NCBI GenBank assembly: GCA_903895725.1
Contig: CAITUV010000032.1
Location: 62,001-126,000 of the forward strand
From: an uncultured Myxococcales bacterium
Lineage (GTDB): Bacteria > Myxococcota_A > UBA9042 > CAIXZC01
Length of the DNA: 64,000 nucleotides
Direction: 5' to 3'
The notes beneath the pieces were generated by a model. That model did no database searches. It worked only from the letters and a program-made list of their open reading frames with translations, and had not been told where the DNA came from. The translations under genes were made by a program, and so were the position numbers. Below, piece by piece: positions 8,071 through 16,357 of this stretch (the first letter of the stretch is position 1; the number at the start of each line of letters is the position of its first letter).

Positions 8071-10056
8071 CTACTCTTTCGGCCCGATGACCTTCTTGAC
8101 CCCGGCAAAGAAGTCGTCCACCGCATCCTCGACCGCAGACTTGGTGTTGTCGAAGAACTGCTCGATCCCCGAGTGCAGCACTTCCTGCAGGATGTCCAGC
8201 CCCTTGGTCGAGAACTTGTCCACCACGGGCAGACGAGACGGTGCCGCAGACCGGTGATTCGCCTCCGCCAGCTCCGTGAAGAGCCCGATGGAGCGCAGCA
8301 TCGCCGGCTCCACCAGGGAGCCCGTCAGCCGCAGCGCATGCTTGGCCACGCCCACCGGTGCCCGCCGATCCTCGGCCCGCCGGTACTCCTTGAACTGGTC
8401 CTTGTTGTCCACGAAGCTCAGGTCCGCGTGCCGCTCCCCCTTCCCGTCGCGCCAGATCGTGATGAGGAGGTTCTCGGACACGTACCCCCAGATCCCCAGA
8501 AGGAAGATGTCCCGCCCCGCGTTGCTCGGCCTCAGGTCCGGCACGAAGCTCGTGTCCTTGTAGTACCGATGCACCAGCGTGAAGAAGACCGTCAGCTTCT
8601 CGGCCAGCTCCGGAAGCGAAGTCAGCAGATCCCGGTACGGAGCGACGTGCAGCTTCTCCAGCGTGAAGAGCTCCTCGACCGTCCCCTTTTCCCGGCTCGG
8701 GTAGTCGGCCCGCTCCTGGAAGGAATAGAACGTCCGCGCAATCCGTGAGAACTTCAGCCGCTCTCCGCCAGGTCCGGGAACCCCCTTGCTCCGGATGTAC
8801 CGTCGCAGTGCCCCGTCCACCGCCCCGACCAGCAGATGCCTCTCGTCCGCATCCAGGCCGGCCAGGAACGAGAGCAGCTCACCCGGACGACGCTCCAGCA
8901 CACGCAGATTCGAGTTCTCACGCTCCCGCAGCGGAATTCCGCTGAAGAACAGCCCGAACGCAGTCGCCACCCGAAATGCCAGCTTCATGGAAGAGAGCGA
9001 CAAGAGCCCCTGGTAGGGCTCGAGCTCGAAGAGCGGATAGCCATGGTGGAAGTCGAGCACCTGCCTCGCCAGGCGAACGAGCACGCTGCGCTCGACGTTG
9101 AGGAATCCCTTCCCCGCCAGCGCCCCCTCCAGCTCGGAGGCAAACCCGGCCACCACCCGCTCATTGGCCGCAAGCAGTCGGGCAAGCTCGGCATCGGGGA
9201 TCCCAGGAGCGACGCTGTAGTAGCAGACTTCCACCGGGAGGAACGACTCCCCACCATGCCGCTCGAAGCATCGGAAGATCGTCTCTCTCGCCTTGTCCCA
9301 CCCGATGTCCGGATGACGGCTCCCCAGGGCCCAGCGGACCGTGTCCCGCACCCCCACCGTGATCGGTGCCTGGAAGAACGAGGACAGCAGCTCCTCCATG
9401 TTCCGGGTCAACGGGTTCCGGCGCACGAACCGCTGGTACTCCACGAGGTCGGCGTAGCTCCCCACCTTCCCCTTGAAGTAGGGGTCCCCGGCCAGCACGT
9501 CGTACAGCGACAGGCGCAGGTGATTCCCGTCCACTTCATCCATGAACGAGACGAAGAGGTCGTCCTCGGGCGGCGCAAGAGGACCTGGAACCCGCCCCCG
9601 CCCCACCACCTGCCCGAGCCAGCCCAGGATGTCCGGTGCCAGCACCCGGGACCGCTCCCCGAAGCCGAAGTAGGGAATCTCCCGGCAGGCCTCGTGCGAG
9701 TCGACCAGCACCTTCTCGACCGTCGGAGCGAGGTTGTACCCGAACGGACCGAACGCATACGAGACCAGGGCCCGCGGCAGCTTGTTCACCGACGAGCCGA
9801 CCACCTGCATCTCGAAGTCCTCGATCTTGCCCCGCTTGAGGATGAACCGCTCACCGACCGCCTCAGCTGCCTTCGATGCAGCCTCTTCGCCCAGCTTGCG
9901 CCCCCCTCTACCCGCCAGGGAAGTCAGCTCGCCAGCGAGCGTTCCTGGAGAAATGGCCAGGACGTCCGCGTGCGCTCCGCCCTTGGCATCGGGATTGAGG
10001 TAGTGACTGGAGCGGCTGACCGCCCCCAGGATGTCCGTCCGTGGGATGAAACTCAG
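8071..10056 (-). CDS. Uncharacterised large protein; probable CTG start coupled to the TPR gene
   Basis: The frame is open from 10095 to the stop at 8071. The first ATG is at 9810, but about 80 upstream codons (SRSSHYLNPDAKGG onward) read as normal coding sequence, and no ATG, GTG or TTG occurs there. CTG at 10056 overlaps the stop of the upstream TPR gene as CTGA and has GAAGGGGGG 6 bases before it, so I take it as the likely start (661 residues); 9810 would give 579. No signal peptide or membrane helix is seen. The C-terminal third has FVPDLRPSNAGRD followed by LLGIWGYVSENLLI, which faintly recalls a kinase-like DxxPxN segment, but other kinase motifs are missing. Function unknown. Confidence 0.65.
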   Translation of the reverse strand: MSFIPRTDILGAVSRSSHYLNPDAKGGAHADVLAISPGTLAGELTSLAGRGGRKLGEEAASKAAEAVGERFILKRGKIEDFEMQVVGSSVNKLPRALVSYAFGPFGYNLAPTVEKVLVDSHEACREIPYFGFGERSRVLAPDILGWLGQVVGRGRVPGPLAPPEDDLFVSFMDEVDGNHLRLSLYDVLAGDPYFKGKVGSYADLVEYQRFVRRNPLTRNMEELLSSFFQAPITVGVRDTVRWALGSRHPDIGWDKARETIFRCFERHGGESFLPVEVCYYSVAPGIPDAELARLLAANERVVAGFASELEGALAGKGFLNVERSVLVRLARQVLDFHHGYPLFELEPYQGLLSLSSMKLAFRVATAFGLFFSGIPLRERENSNLRVLERRPGELLSFLAGLDADERHLLVGAVDGALRRYIRSKGVPGPGGERLKFSRIARTFYSFQERADYPSREKGTVEELFTLEKLHVAPYRDLLTSLPELAEKLTVFFTLVHRYYKDTSFVPDLRPSNAGRDIFLLGIWGYVSENLLITIWRDGKGERHADLSFVDNKDQFKEYRRAEDRRAPVGVAKHALRLTGSLVEPAMLRSIGLFTELAEANHRSAAPSRLPVVDKFSTKGLDILQEVLHSGIEQFFDNTKSAVEDAVDDFFAGVKKVIGPKE

Positions 10057-10955
10057 GGAGTGCCCCCCTTCCCCTGCTCCTGGAGCCGCTTCAGCTCACG
10101 CTGGGCGATTTCGGCGAAGGGCTTCTCGCTCTCGAACTTCTCCGCCACCTCCAGGTACAGCTTCCAGTTCTCGATGGCCTTCTCGATGTTCCCCTTCTCC
10201 TCCCAGGCATAGGCCAGATTGTAGAGGCCCTCCGGGTAAGTCCGCTTGATCGCCAGGGCCTTCTCGTAGGCCGCAATCTCGCTGTCCAGGTCGCCTAGCT
10301 TGTTGTACGCCAGGGCCAGATTGTAACAGGCCTTGTAGAAGCTCGGTTTCAGCTCGATGGCCTTGGCATACGCCCCGACCTCTTCCTGCAGCCACTTCTT
10401 CTTCTCATCCTCGGCGGCCGCCTTCTTGGCCCGCTTGGCATACACGATTCCCAGGTTGTAGTAGACGTCCGCTTCGCCCGGGGACACGGCCAGCGCCTTC
10501 TTGTACGTCTCCTCCGCCTCGTCCAGCCGCTCGAGCCGGGACAGGAGGATGCCCAGGTTCACCAGCGCATCGAGCGCTTCCGGCTCCCCCTTGATCGTTT
10601 CCTGGTACTGTTTGAGCGCCTCGTCGAAGCGACCGCTGTCCTCCAGGGCCAGAGCCAGGTTGTAATGGGCCCGTGCATAGTTGGGGTCCAGCTCCAGTGC
10701 CTTCTCGTAGCACTGCATTTCCTTCTCGTACTGGCGAAGCTGCCCGTACGCGGCCCCCATGTTGTACCAGGCTTCCTTCAGGTCGGCCTTGACCTCGAGC
10801 GCCTTCTGGTACAGCTCGACGGCCCGGTCGTAGCCCCCCTCCATGAACGCATCGTTTGCCTGCCGGAAGTACTCCTCGGCCTTCAACTCCTGGGCGACTC
10901 CGGTTCCCTCGAACAGGAACAGGCAAAGGACCAGCACCCACGCACGTCGCATCAT
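10053..10955 (-). CDS. Secreted tetratricopeptide-repeat protein
   Basis: 300 residues, with a signal peptide (MMRRAWVLVLCLFLFEGTGVA) probably cleaved before QE. The rest is about seven consecutive TPRs, e.g. AVELYQKALEVKADLKEAWYN, AHYNLALALEDSGRFDEALK, VYYNLGIVYAK and LYNLAYAWEEKGNIEKAIEN. It is likely periplasmic and a protein-protein scaffold. The second ATG at 10952 is slightly better placed relative to the GAGGGGG site. It has its own strong promoter and overlaps the next gene by 4 bases. Confidence 0.9.
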   Translation of the reverse strand: MMRRAWVLVLCLFLFEGTGVAQELKAEEYFRQANDAFMEGGYDRAVELYQKALEVKADLKEAWYNMGAAYGQLRQYEKEMQCYEKALELDPNYARAHYNLALALEDSGRFDEALKQYQETIKGEPEALDALVNLGILLSRLERLDEAEETYKKALAVSPGEADVYYNLGIVYAKRAKKAAAEDEKKKWLQEEVGAYAKAIELKPSFYKACYNLALAYNKLGDLDSEIAAYEKALAIKRTYPEGLYNLAYAWEEKGNIEKAIENWKLYLEVAEKFESEKPFAEIAQRELKRLQEQGKGGTP

Positions 10956-10996
10956 GATTCCCCCTCGAGCAGAAAGGCAGGAAGAAAGCTCCCAAC

Positions 10997-11025
10997 CTTA
11001 TACAGTCAAAGGCCCCGGGTGTCAA
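10997..11025 (-). promoter_or_regulatory. Near-consensus sigma70 promoter of the TPR operon
   Basis: Minus strand TTGACA (11025-11020), exactly 17 bases, then TATAAG (11002-10997). The -35 box overlaps the stop codon of the upstream rqcH-like gene. It is one of the strongest promoters visible in the window. Confidence 0.8.
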
Positions 11026-12773
11026 TCTGACGCCCGGGAGGCAAGCAGCCGCTCCACCCGCGCCGGATCCGAGTGAAACGCCACGGTCCTGTCCCCCTCC
11101 ACAAGCACCTGCCCGGGCCGCCCCTTCTTCACGGCCCGGACATTCTTGCGTCGGGTCCACATCACCTCCACGAATCCCTGCTTCGGGGCCTTGCTGAAGT
11201 GCACCGCCAGGTGCGCCGCATCCAGGAGGGTCTCAGTATCCGGCTCCTGCCCCCGGGCGAGTGGAATCACGACGTGGCAGCCGGGGAAGCCCCGTACGTG
11301 CAGCCAGACATCGTGGGGGGACGATACCTGGAAGGTCAATGCGTGGTTGTCCTTCCCCTCCCGTCCGACCAGGATCGACCGCCCGCCCGCCGACTCGAAC
11401 CGGCGGTAGGGGAGGCGACGCCCCCGCCCCATCTCCCCTGCGGCCGCCCCTCGTGGGGCCGGCGCGGCCAACGGCCGCGGTGGGGGCACCTCGCCCGCAT
11501 CGGCCAACGGCCGCGGTGGGGGCAACTCGCCCATCCCCCGCAGCCTCTCCTCGATCTCCAGTAGCCTCCCCAGCATCTCCTGCCGCCTCGCCCGGATCTT
11601 GGGCAGTCCCCGGACACCCTTCCGGTAGCGAAGGAACAGCTTCTCCATGTTCTCCTTCGGCCCCAGGCTCGGGTCGAGCGGAATCTCGACGTCCTCCCCG
11701 TCCGGCGAGTAGACGTTCGGCACCGTGACCCGGTCCATCCCCCGCCGGGCCAGGCGCAAGTTGATCTTCAGGAGGTCTCCGAGCTGTCGATATCGGTCGG
11801 CTCCCAAGGCCTTCTTCTCGTCCTGCTCGAGGTGAGCGAGGGTCCTCTCGACCTTCTTCCGCTCCGCCCTCAGCTTCGACTCGGCCCGCACGCGCTCGGC
11901 CTCCGCGGCCAGACGCTCGGCCTCTTCGGAGTATCGAAGGTCGATGCGCGCGGAGGGGCCGGTTGCCCCCCCCGACGTCGCCTGGTGCTGGCCCGTGGGA
12001 CCGTCAGACGAACCTGCGGCCCGGCCCTCTCGCTCCGGGCGAACCACGGCACCGGCGGCCTCTGTGCTCCCAAGGCGGCGGGTCCTATCCGTCCTATCCG
12101 TCCTATCCGTCCTATCCGTCCTATCCGTCCTATTGCCTTCCCCGCCGCCCCGTGCGTCCCCGCCGCCCCCCGCACCCGACCTGACCGGCGGCACGTACTG
12201 GCGTCCGGGCAGGAGGTCCCGCTGGTGCGAGCTCGACGGCCGGAGGGCTGCCAGGATCCGCCCGGCTTCGTCCGTGAGGAACAGGTTGCTGTGGTGACCG
12301 CTCCCCTCGAAGATCAGCAGGGTCATCTCCCCTGCATCGGCCACAGGGCCCAAACCAGTCGGCGCGGGATCCGAAGCAGTCGGCGCGGGATCTGCTGCTC
12401 CAGTCGGCCATACCGTCGGATCGGCCGCGCCCCTGTGGGAACGCAAAGACACGCCCCTGCGGGAAGACAAAACAACGACTCGGTCAGGCCACGGCATCTC
12501 GACAGCGAACACCCTGGTACCGGTAAGCTCCTTGCGCAGCTTGGCACAGAAGGCCGGGATGGGCGTCAAGGTCTCGGGGCGACGCTGGGTCAGATGCATG
12601 CGGGCAAGCCGTGCCGCGGTCTCGAACAGGAGCATCATCGTCTGCCCCGGCCGGCGAATCGAGAGGCAGATCGCGGTCGCAGAGGGCTGACGCACCTCCT
12701 GCACTACTCCCCCGACCAGGTCTCGGCCGAGCTCGGCAGCGACCTCCGACAGCTCCTGAAGAGTGAGATTCAT
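11022..12773 (-). CDS. rqcH: RqcH/NFACT-family ribosome quality control protein with low-complexity inserts
   Basis: 583 residues. An NFACT-N-like part (about 1-105, with PDRVVVL holding the conserved Asp-Arg) is followed by a helical coiled-coil part (about 290-420). The C-terminal NFACT-R domain (about 470-560) has RSILVGREGKDNHALTF, HDVWLHVRGFPGCHVVIP and GFVEVMWTRRKNVRAVKKGRPG. The family binds 60S/50S subunits carrying stalled peptidyl-tRNA and adds Ala tails. Three Pro/Ala/Gly-rich inserts are unusual: about residues 110-150 (ADPAPT repeats), 200-290 (tandem Asp-Arg-Thr) and 430-465 (PPPRPLA repeated). Each coincides with tandem DNA repeats. The start is supported only by a weak GAGG. 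Confidence 0.9.
   Translation of the reverse strand: MNLTLQELSEVAAELGRDLVGGVVQEVRQPSATAICLSIRRPGQTMMLLFETAARLARMHLTQRRPETLTPIPAFCAKLRKELTGTRVFAVEMPWPDRVVVLSSRRGVSLRSHRGAADPTVWPTGAADPAPTASDPAPTGLGPVADAGEMTLLIFEGSGHHSNLFLTDEAGRILAALRPSSSHQRDLLPGRQYVPPVRSGAGGGGDARGGGEGNRTDRTDRTDRTDRTDRTRRLGSTEAAGAVVRPEREGRAAGSSDGPTGQHQATSGGATGPSARIDLRYSEEAERLAAEAERVRAESKLRAERKKVERTLAHLEQDEKKALGADRYRQLGDLLKINLRLARRGMDRVTVPNVYSPDGEDVEIPLDPSLGPKENMEKLFLRYRKGVRGLPKIRARRQEMLGRLLEIEERLRGMGELPPPRPLADAGEVPPPRPLAAPAPRGAAAGEMGRGRRLPYRRFESAGGRSILVGREGKDNHALTFQVSSPHDVWLHVRGFPGCHVVIPLARGQEPDTETLLDAAHLAVHFSKAPKQGFVEVMWTRRKNVRAVKKGRPGQVLVEGDRTVAFHSDPARVERLLASRASD
11465..11524. repeat. 36-bp-period direct repeat inside rqcH
   Basis: A 24-base word starting CGGCCAACGGCCGCGG occurs at 11465-11488 and again at 11501-11524. 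The 36-base period keeps the reading frame and encodes the repeated PPPRPLA peptide. Confidence 0.8.
12081..12134. repeat. 9-bp tandem repeat (six units) in rqcH coding sequence
   Basis: Six units of CGTCCTATC (minus strand GATAGGACG) are read in frame as tandem Asp-Arg-Thr. The same 9-mer family forms intergenic arrays at 22.26, 22.46 and 34.14 kb. Confidence 0.9.
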
Positions 12774-12860
12774 GCCCCTGATCTACCTCGCGACGCCCCC
12801 GCCAGCCCCCCGTTGCCACGGACCCCCGGACACTCCGGACTGCCCGTGTTCCATGGCGGC

Positions 12861-12889
12861 AGCATAGGCCGCCCGGCCGCAAAAAACAA
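12861..12889 (-). promoter_or_regulatory. Promoter of rqcH
   Basis: Minus strand TTGTTT (12889-12884), 17-base spacer, TATGCT (12866-12861), about 90 bases before the rqcH start. Its -35 abuts the -35 of the divergent promoter. Confidence 0.55.
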
Positions 12890-12918
12890 TTGTCCCGCCC
12901 CCCCCGCTCTGGTATAGT
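12890..12918 (+). promoter_or_regulatory. Promoter of the coiled-coil membrane protein gene
   Basis: TTGTCC (12890-12895), 17-base spacer, TATAGT (12913-12918), 32 bases before the ATG at 12951. It is back to back with the rqcH promoter around a CAATTG palindrome. Confidence 0.6.
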
Positions 12919-12950
12919 CTGCCCTCGTTCCATTGAACCGTGGAGTGCCC

Positions 12951-13898
12951 ATGAACTCGCTGCTGCTGCTGTCCGCCTCCCTCCCGATGCTCATCTTCGC
13001 CCGAGCGCTCATCCTTCCCTTCCTCAACCGTGGGCTCAAGGATGAGCTCGAAGCCGCCCGCAAGGAGGCCAAGGAGCTCCAGGACAAGCTCGAGCGCTTC
13101 GAGGTCCGACTCGAGGAGAAGGACAAGAAAATCAAGAAGCTTGGCGACCAGATCGAGACGGGGCAGAAGGAGCTTCAAGAGGAAAAGAATCGCTGTCGGC
13201 AGCTCAAGGACGATGCGGCCCGCACCCGCAAGGTGGAAGAGGAATCGGGCCGCAAGGAGCAGGCTTTCCAGCGGCAGCTCGAAACCCTCAACCTGACGCT
13301 CGCCGGCATCCAGAAGGAGTTGGTCGATTCCAAGGAGCGGGCTGCCCGGGCACTGGAGGAGGCCGTCCGTTCGGCAGACCGGTCCAAGCAGCTCGAGTCC
13401 CAGCTCATCCAGGTCCGCAAGGAGCTCCAGGAGCGTGAAGCGGCCCCTCCGCCGCCTCCGCCGCCCCCGGTCCAGGCTCCGGAGCCCCAGCGAAAGCCCA
13501 GAGAAGAGAAGGAGAAGGAGCAGCCTGAACGCGACTTTCGGGCGGAGCTCCGCCTGGTCCGCAAGGAAGTATTCGAGAAGGACATCCTCCTCAAGTCCCT
13601 GCGCCGCAAGCTGGAGCACAACCGCCGCGCCTACCTCATCACCATGATGCAGCTCGACCTCGCCCAGGACGAGCTGTGCCTTCTGAAGACGGGCCGCATC
13701 CGCCGGGAAACCCAGCTCGCCCGAGCTCAGGTCCCCACCGGTAGCCAGCCCATCGTCGAGATCGAAGACCCGCTGCACACCTCGGCCGACCTCGATTCCG
13801 ACCCGGGTGCCGACACCCCGGAAGACCTCTACACGGAGCCGGCTGGCGGCGAGTCGCTTCCCGCTCTTCCCCCGACTCCTGAGAAGCAGCCCGAATAG
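12951..13898 (+). CDS. Membrane-anchored coiled-coil protein
   Basis: 315 residues. ATG 12951 has GGAG 5 bases upstream. One N-terminal hydrophobic segment (SLLLLSASLPMLIFARALIL) is followed by a long charged coiled coil (about residues 25-160, many EEL/KxLE heptads). A run of eight prolines near residue 168 precedes a second helical segment (about 195-250; VRKEVFEKDILLKSLRRKLE) and an acidic, Pro-rich tail. It is likely an inner-membrane protein with a cytoplasmic or periplasmic rod. It is first in a plus-strand series, but the next gene has its own promoter. Role unknown. Confidence 0.75.
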   Translation: MNSLLLLSASLPMLIFARALILPFLNRGLKDELEAARKEAKELQDKLERFEVRLEEKDKKIKKLGDQIETGQKELQEEKNRCRQLKDDAARTRKVEEESGRKEQAFQRQLETLNLTLAGIQKELVDSKERAARALEEAVRSADRSKQLESQLIQVRKELQEREAAPPPPPPPPVQAPEPQRKPREEKEKEQPERDFRAELRLVRKEVFEKDILLKSLRRKLEHNRRAYLITMMQLDLAQDELCLLKTGRIRRETQLARAQVPTGSQPIVEIEDPLHTSADLDSDPGADTPEDLYTEPAGGESLPALPPTPEKQPE

Positions 13899-13914
13899 CC
13901 GACACCCTGTGCCC

Positions 13915-13942
13915 TTGCGCGGCGCGTTAATTCTGGTATCAT
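13915..13942 (+). promoter_or_regulatory. Putative promoter of the large TPR gene
   Basis: TTGCGC (13915-13920), 16-base spacer, TATCAT (13937-13942), 61 bases before the start at 14004. The -10 context TCTGGTAT resembles that at 12907-12916. Confidence 0.4.
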
Positions 13943-14003
13943 CCCGACGATTGAGGAATTGCCCCATGGACGGAGCCCGGAAGGGGTCCGAAGGAGCCTG
14001 TAG

Positions 14004-16307
14004 ATGAAACGGTTTGCCCTTGCCTTGTCCTGCCTGTCGGTCCTCCTGGCCGCAGGTATCGCGTTTGCACAGCCCGCTCCGCAGCCCGCCGCTGAAGAGC
14101 CCGCAAAGCCGGCGGAACCCGCAAAGCCGGCCGAAGATCCGGCCAAGGCCGCTCCGGCTCCCGCACCCGTCGAGCCGGCCAAGGCCGCTCCGACCCCCGC
14201 ACTCGGCGAGCCGGCCAAGACCGATCCGGCCCCCGCACTCGGCGAGCCGGCCAAGGAGGATTCGCCCACGAATCCTCCTGAGCCGGCAAAAGACAAAAAA
14301 AGGAGGCCGTATACCTCGACGGAGTTCGAGGAGGAGAACATGACCGACTTCGAGATCGAGAATTACGGCAAGATCGCGAAGATCCGGGAGGACAGCATCA
14401 AGAAGATGGTCGATCTGGTCGAGAACACCCCCAACTACCCCAACTTCGCGGACGTCTGCTACCGGATCGCGGAGTACATGACCGAGAACATCAAGTTCCG
14501 CCTCTCCCTCGAGAACCGCCAGTACAAGAAGGACCTCGCCCGCTTCGAGGCCGGTGAGCTCAAGGAAGAGCCCGAGCCTCCGCTCAAGGACTACTCGGGG
14601 ACTCTCGTCTACTACGAGAAGATCCTCGTCGAGCACCCCAAGTACGTCCGCATCGAGGAAGTCCTCTTCTACGTCGGCAGAAACGGCGTCGAAACCGGCA
14701 AGGCCCTCGGCGACGACAAGCTCGTCGAGAAGAGCGTCAAGTACCTCAACAAGCTGGACGAGCTCTTCCCGCAAAGCCAGTTTCTCCCCAAGGCCTACCT
14801 CCTGGCCGCGGAGTATTTTTTCACAAAGAACAACCTCTTCGAGGCGCTCAAGTACTACAAGAAACTCGTGGACAACCACAAAGAAGCACCGATGTATCTG
14901 TACGCTTTGTACAAGCTTGGCTGGACCTACTACAACTACCAGCAGTACGACAATACCCTGCTCTGCTTCCAGGAGGTCATCCAGAAGCTGCGCGAGGCCG
15001 GACGCGAGCAGGACACCCTGCGCAGCATGACGCTCAAGGACTACGTCATCACCCTGTCGGAGGCCGGGCTCGGCTGGACTTCGGGGCGTGACTTCCTGTT
15101 CCAGGAGATCGGGAAGGACAACACTCACACCGTGCTCCTCGAGCTGGCCGACATGCTGGCGCAGCGGGGGTTCTACGATGATGCGGTGGCCATCTACACT
15201 TACTTCGTCAACCTCGACCAGAACGCGGCCGAATGCCTGACCTACTGGAACAAGATCCTCCGGATCTACCGGTTCAACTTCCCCTTCGAGGAGGTCGAGA
15301 AGAAGGTCAAGGAGTTCCGCTTCTTCTTCCGGGCCGACGGTCCCTGGTTTGCCAACAACAAGGGCAACACCGAGGTGGCGGACAAGGCGGGCGACCTGCT
15401 CGTGAAGTGGGACCTGTCTCTGGCCGAGTTCTACCTGGAGGAAGCCCTTTACTTCAACAAAGGCGAAGACCCCTTCTACCTGGCCATCGGGCGGTTCCGC
15501 GAGACCATTGCCGCCGGTGCGGGCAAGCGCCTCGAGCAGGGCCTCGTCGGTCTCATGATGGCCCACCTCGGGCTGATCCGCTCCGCATCCGCAGGCCGCG
15601 TCATCTTCGTGGCGGAAAACGTGCTGGGTCTTGCCTATCCGGATGACTACAAGCTGCCCAAGAAGATCCGCCGGATGACTCTCGACAAGAACGAGAGCGA
15701 GTTCATGACCGCCAAGGATCAGTACCTGGCCCTTCCGGAGCGCAAGGGGCAGAAGCCTGACCTCAAGCCGTTTGCCGGCGTGGACCCGGTTGCCTACATT
15801 CTCTACAGCTCGGCGCTCATCTACTACACCCGCGGAATGAACGAGGAAGGGCTGGCCGACCTCGACCGTCTCGTTGCGCACAATCCCAATTCCGATTACC
15901 TGGGCTGGGCCATCGACATGATCTACCAGATGTCCGCCCGTGCCGAGGATTGGGCCGGTCTCCAGAAGCGCACCAAGGCCATGCTGGATGCGGGCAATAC
16001 CCGCGTGGCCCCGCCCGAGCAGGTCCGTGACTTCCTCTGCGCCGGCATGATCAACGAGGGCATCGCCCTGGCCGACAAGGAGAAGAGGTACGGCGATGCT
16101 CTCTCGAAGCTGTCCAGTGCGGCCCAGACGTGCGGAGACAACCTCGACCGCGGAGCCGAAGCCTACTATCGTCTCGGCGAAATCGCGGAGAAGGGAGGCT
16201 TCATCCCGCAGGCGAAGGAAGCCTACCAGAAGGTGATCAGCGAGTACGGCAAGTCGAAGTACAAGGGCATGGCCCAGCGGAACTTCGGCAAGATCAAGAA
16301 CAAGTAG
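14004..16307 (+). CDS. Large secreted TPR-repeat protein
   Basis: 767 residues, with AAGGAG 7 bases before the ATG. A signal peptide (LSVLLAAGIAFA) is followed by a Pro/Ala/Glu-rich spacer built of repeated PALGEPAK-like units (about residues 25-95). The rest is a TPR superhelix: ADVCYRIAEYMTENIKF, AYLLAAEYFFTKNNLFEALKYYKKLV, ALYKLGWTYYNYQQYDNTLLCFQEV and the C-terminal EAYYRLGEIAEKGGFIPQAKEAYQ. It resembles periplasmic or outer-membrane-associated TPR proteins of myxobacterial motility or envelope machines, but no specific orthologue can be assigned. A Cys-rich lipoprotein gene follows after 50 bases. Confidence 0.85.
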   Translation: MKRFALALSCLSVLLAAGIAFAQPAPQPAAEEPAKPAEPAKPAEDPAKAAPAPAPVEPAKAAPTPALGEPAKTDPAPALGEPAKEDSPTNPPEPAKDKKRRPYTSTEFEEENMTDFEIENYGKIAKIREDSIKKMVDLVENTPNYPNFADVCYRIAEYMTENIKFRLSLENRQYKKDLARFEAGELKEEPEPPLKDYSGTLVYYEKILVEHPKYVRIEEVLFYVGRNGVETGKALGDDKLVEKSVKYLNKLDELFPQSQFLPKAYLLAAEYFFTKNNLFEALKYYKKLVDNHKEAPMYLYALYKLGWTYYNYQQYDNTLLCFQEVIQKLREAGREQDTLRSMTLKDYVITLSEAGLGWTSGRDFLFQEIGKDNTHTVLLELADMLAQRGFYDDAVAIYTYFVNLDQNAAECLTYWNKILRIYRFNFPFEEVEKKVKEFRFFFRADGPWFANNKGNTEVADKAGDLLVKWDLSLAEFYLEEALYFNKGEDPFYLAIGRFRETIAAGAGKRLEQGLVGLMMAHLGLIRSASAGRVIFVAENVLGLAYPDDYKLPKKIRRMTLDKNESEFMTAKDQYLALPERKGQKPDLKPFAGVDPVAYILYSSALIYYTRGMNEEGLADLDRLVAHNPNSDYLGWAIDMIYQMSARAEDWAGLQKRTKAMLDAGNTRVAPPEQVRDFLCAGMINEGIALADKEKRYGDALSKLSSAAQTCGDNLDRGAEAYYRLGEIAEKGGFIPQAKEAYQKVISEYGKSKYKGMAQRNFGKIKNK

Positions 16308-16357
16308 GCAGCCCCCACGCCGGAATCGGCAGGCCCGCTGCCGGGAGGATGCAAGTC

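Noticed and set aside
12081..12134. 9-bp tandem repeat as CRISPR or origin iterons
   Set aside because: Units are contiguous without spacers, lie inside rqcH and recur at intergenic sites without dnaA/rep-type genes or AT-rich unwinding elements.
12783..15881. A 1032-codon open frame on the minus strand across the coiled-coil and TPR genes
   Set aside because: Antisense to two well-supported plus-strand genes; its translation is Leu/Val/Glu-rich low-complexity sequence mirroring GC-rich codon bias, with no domain or ribosome-binding site.
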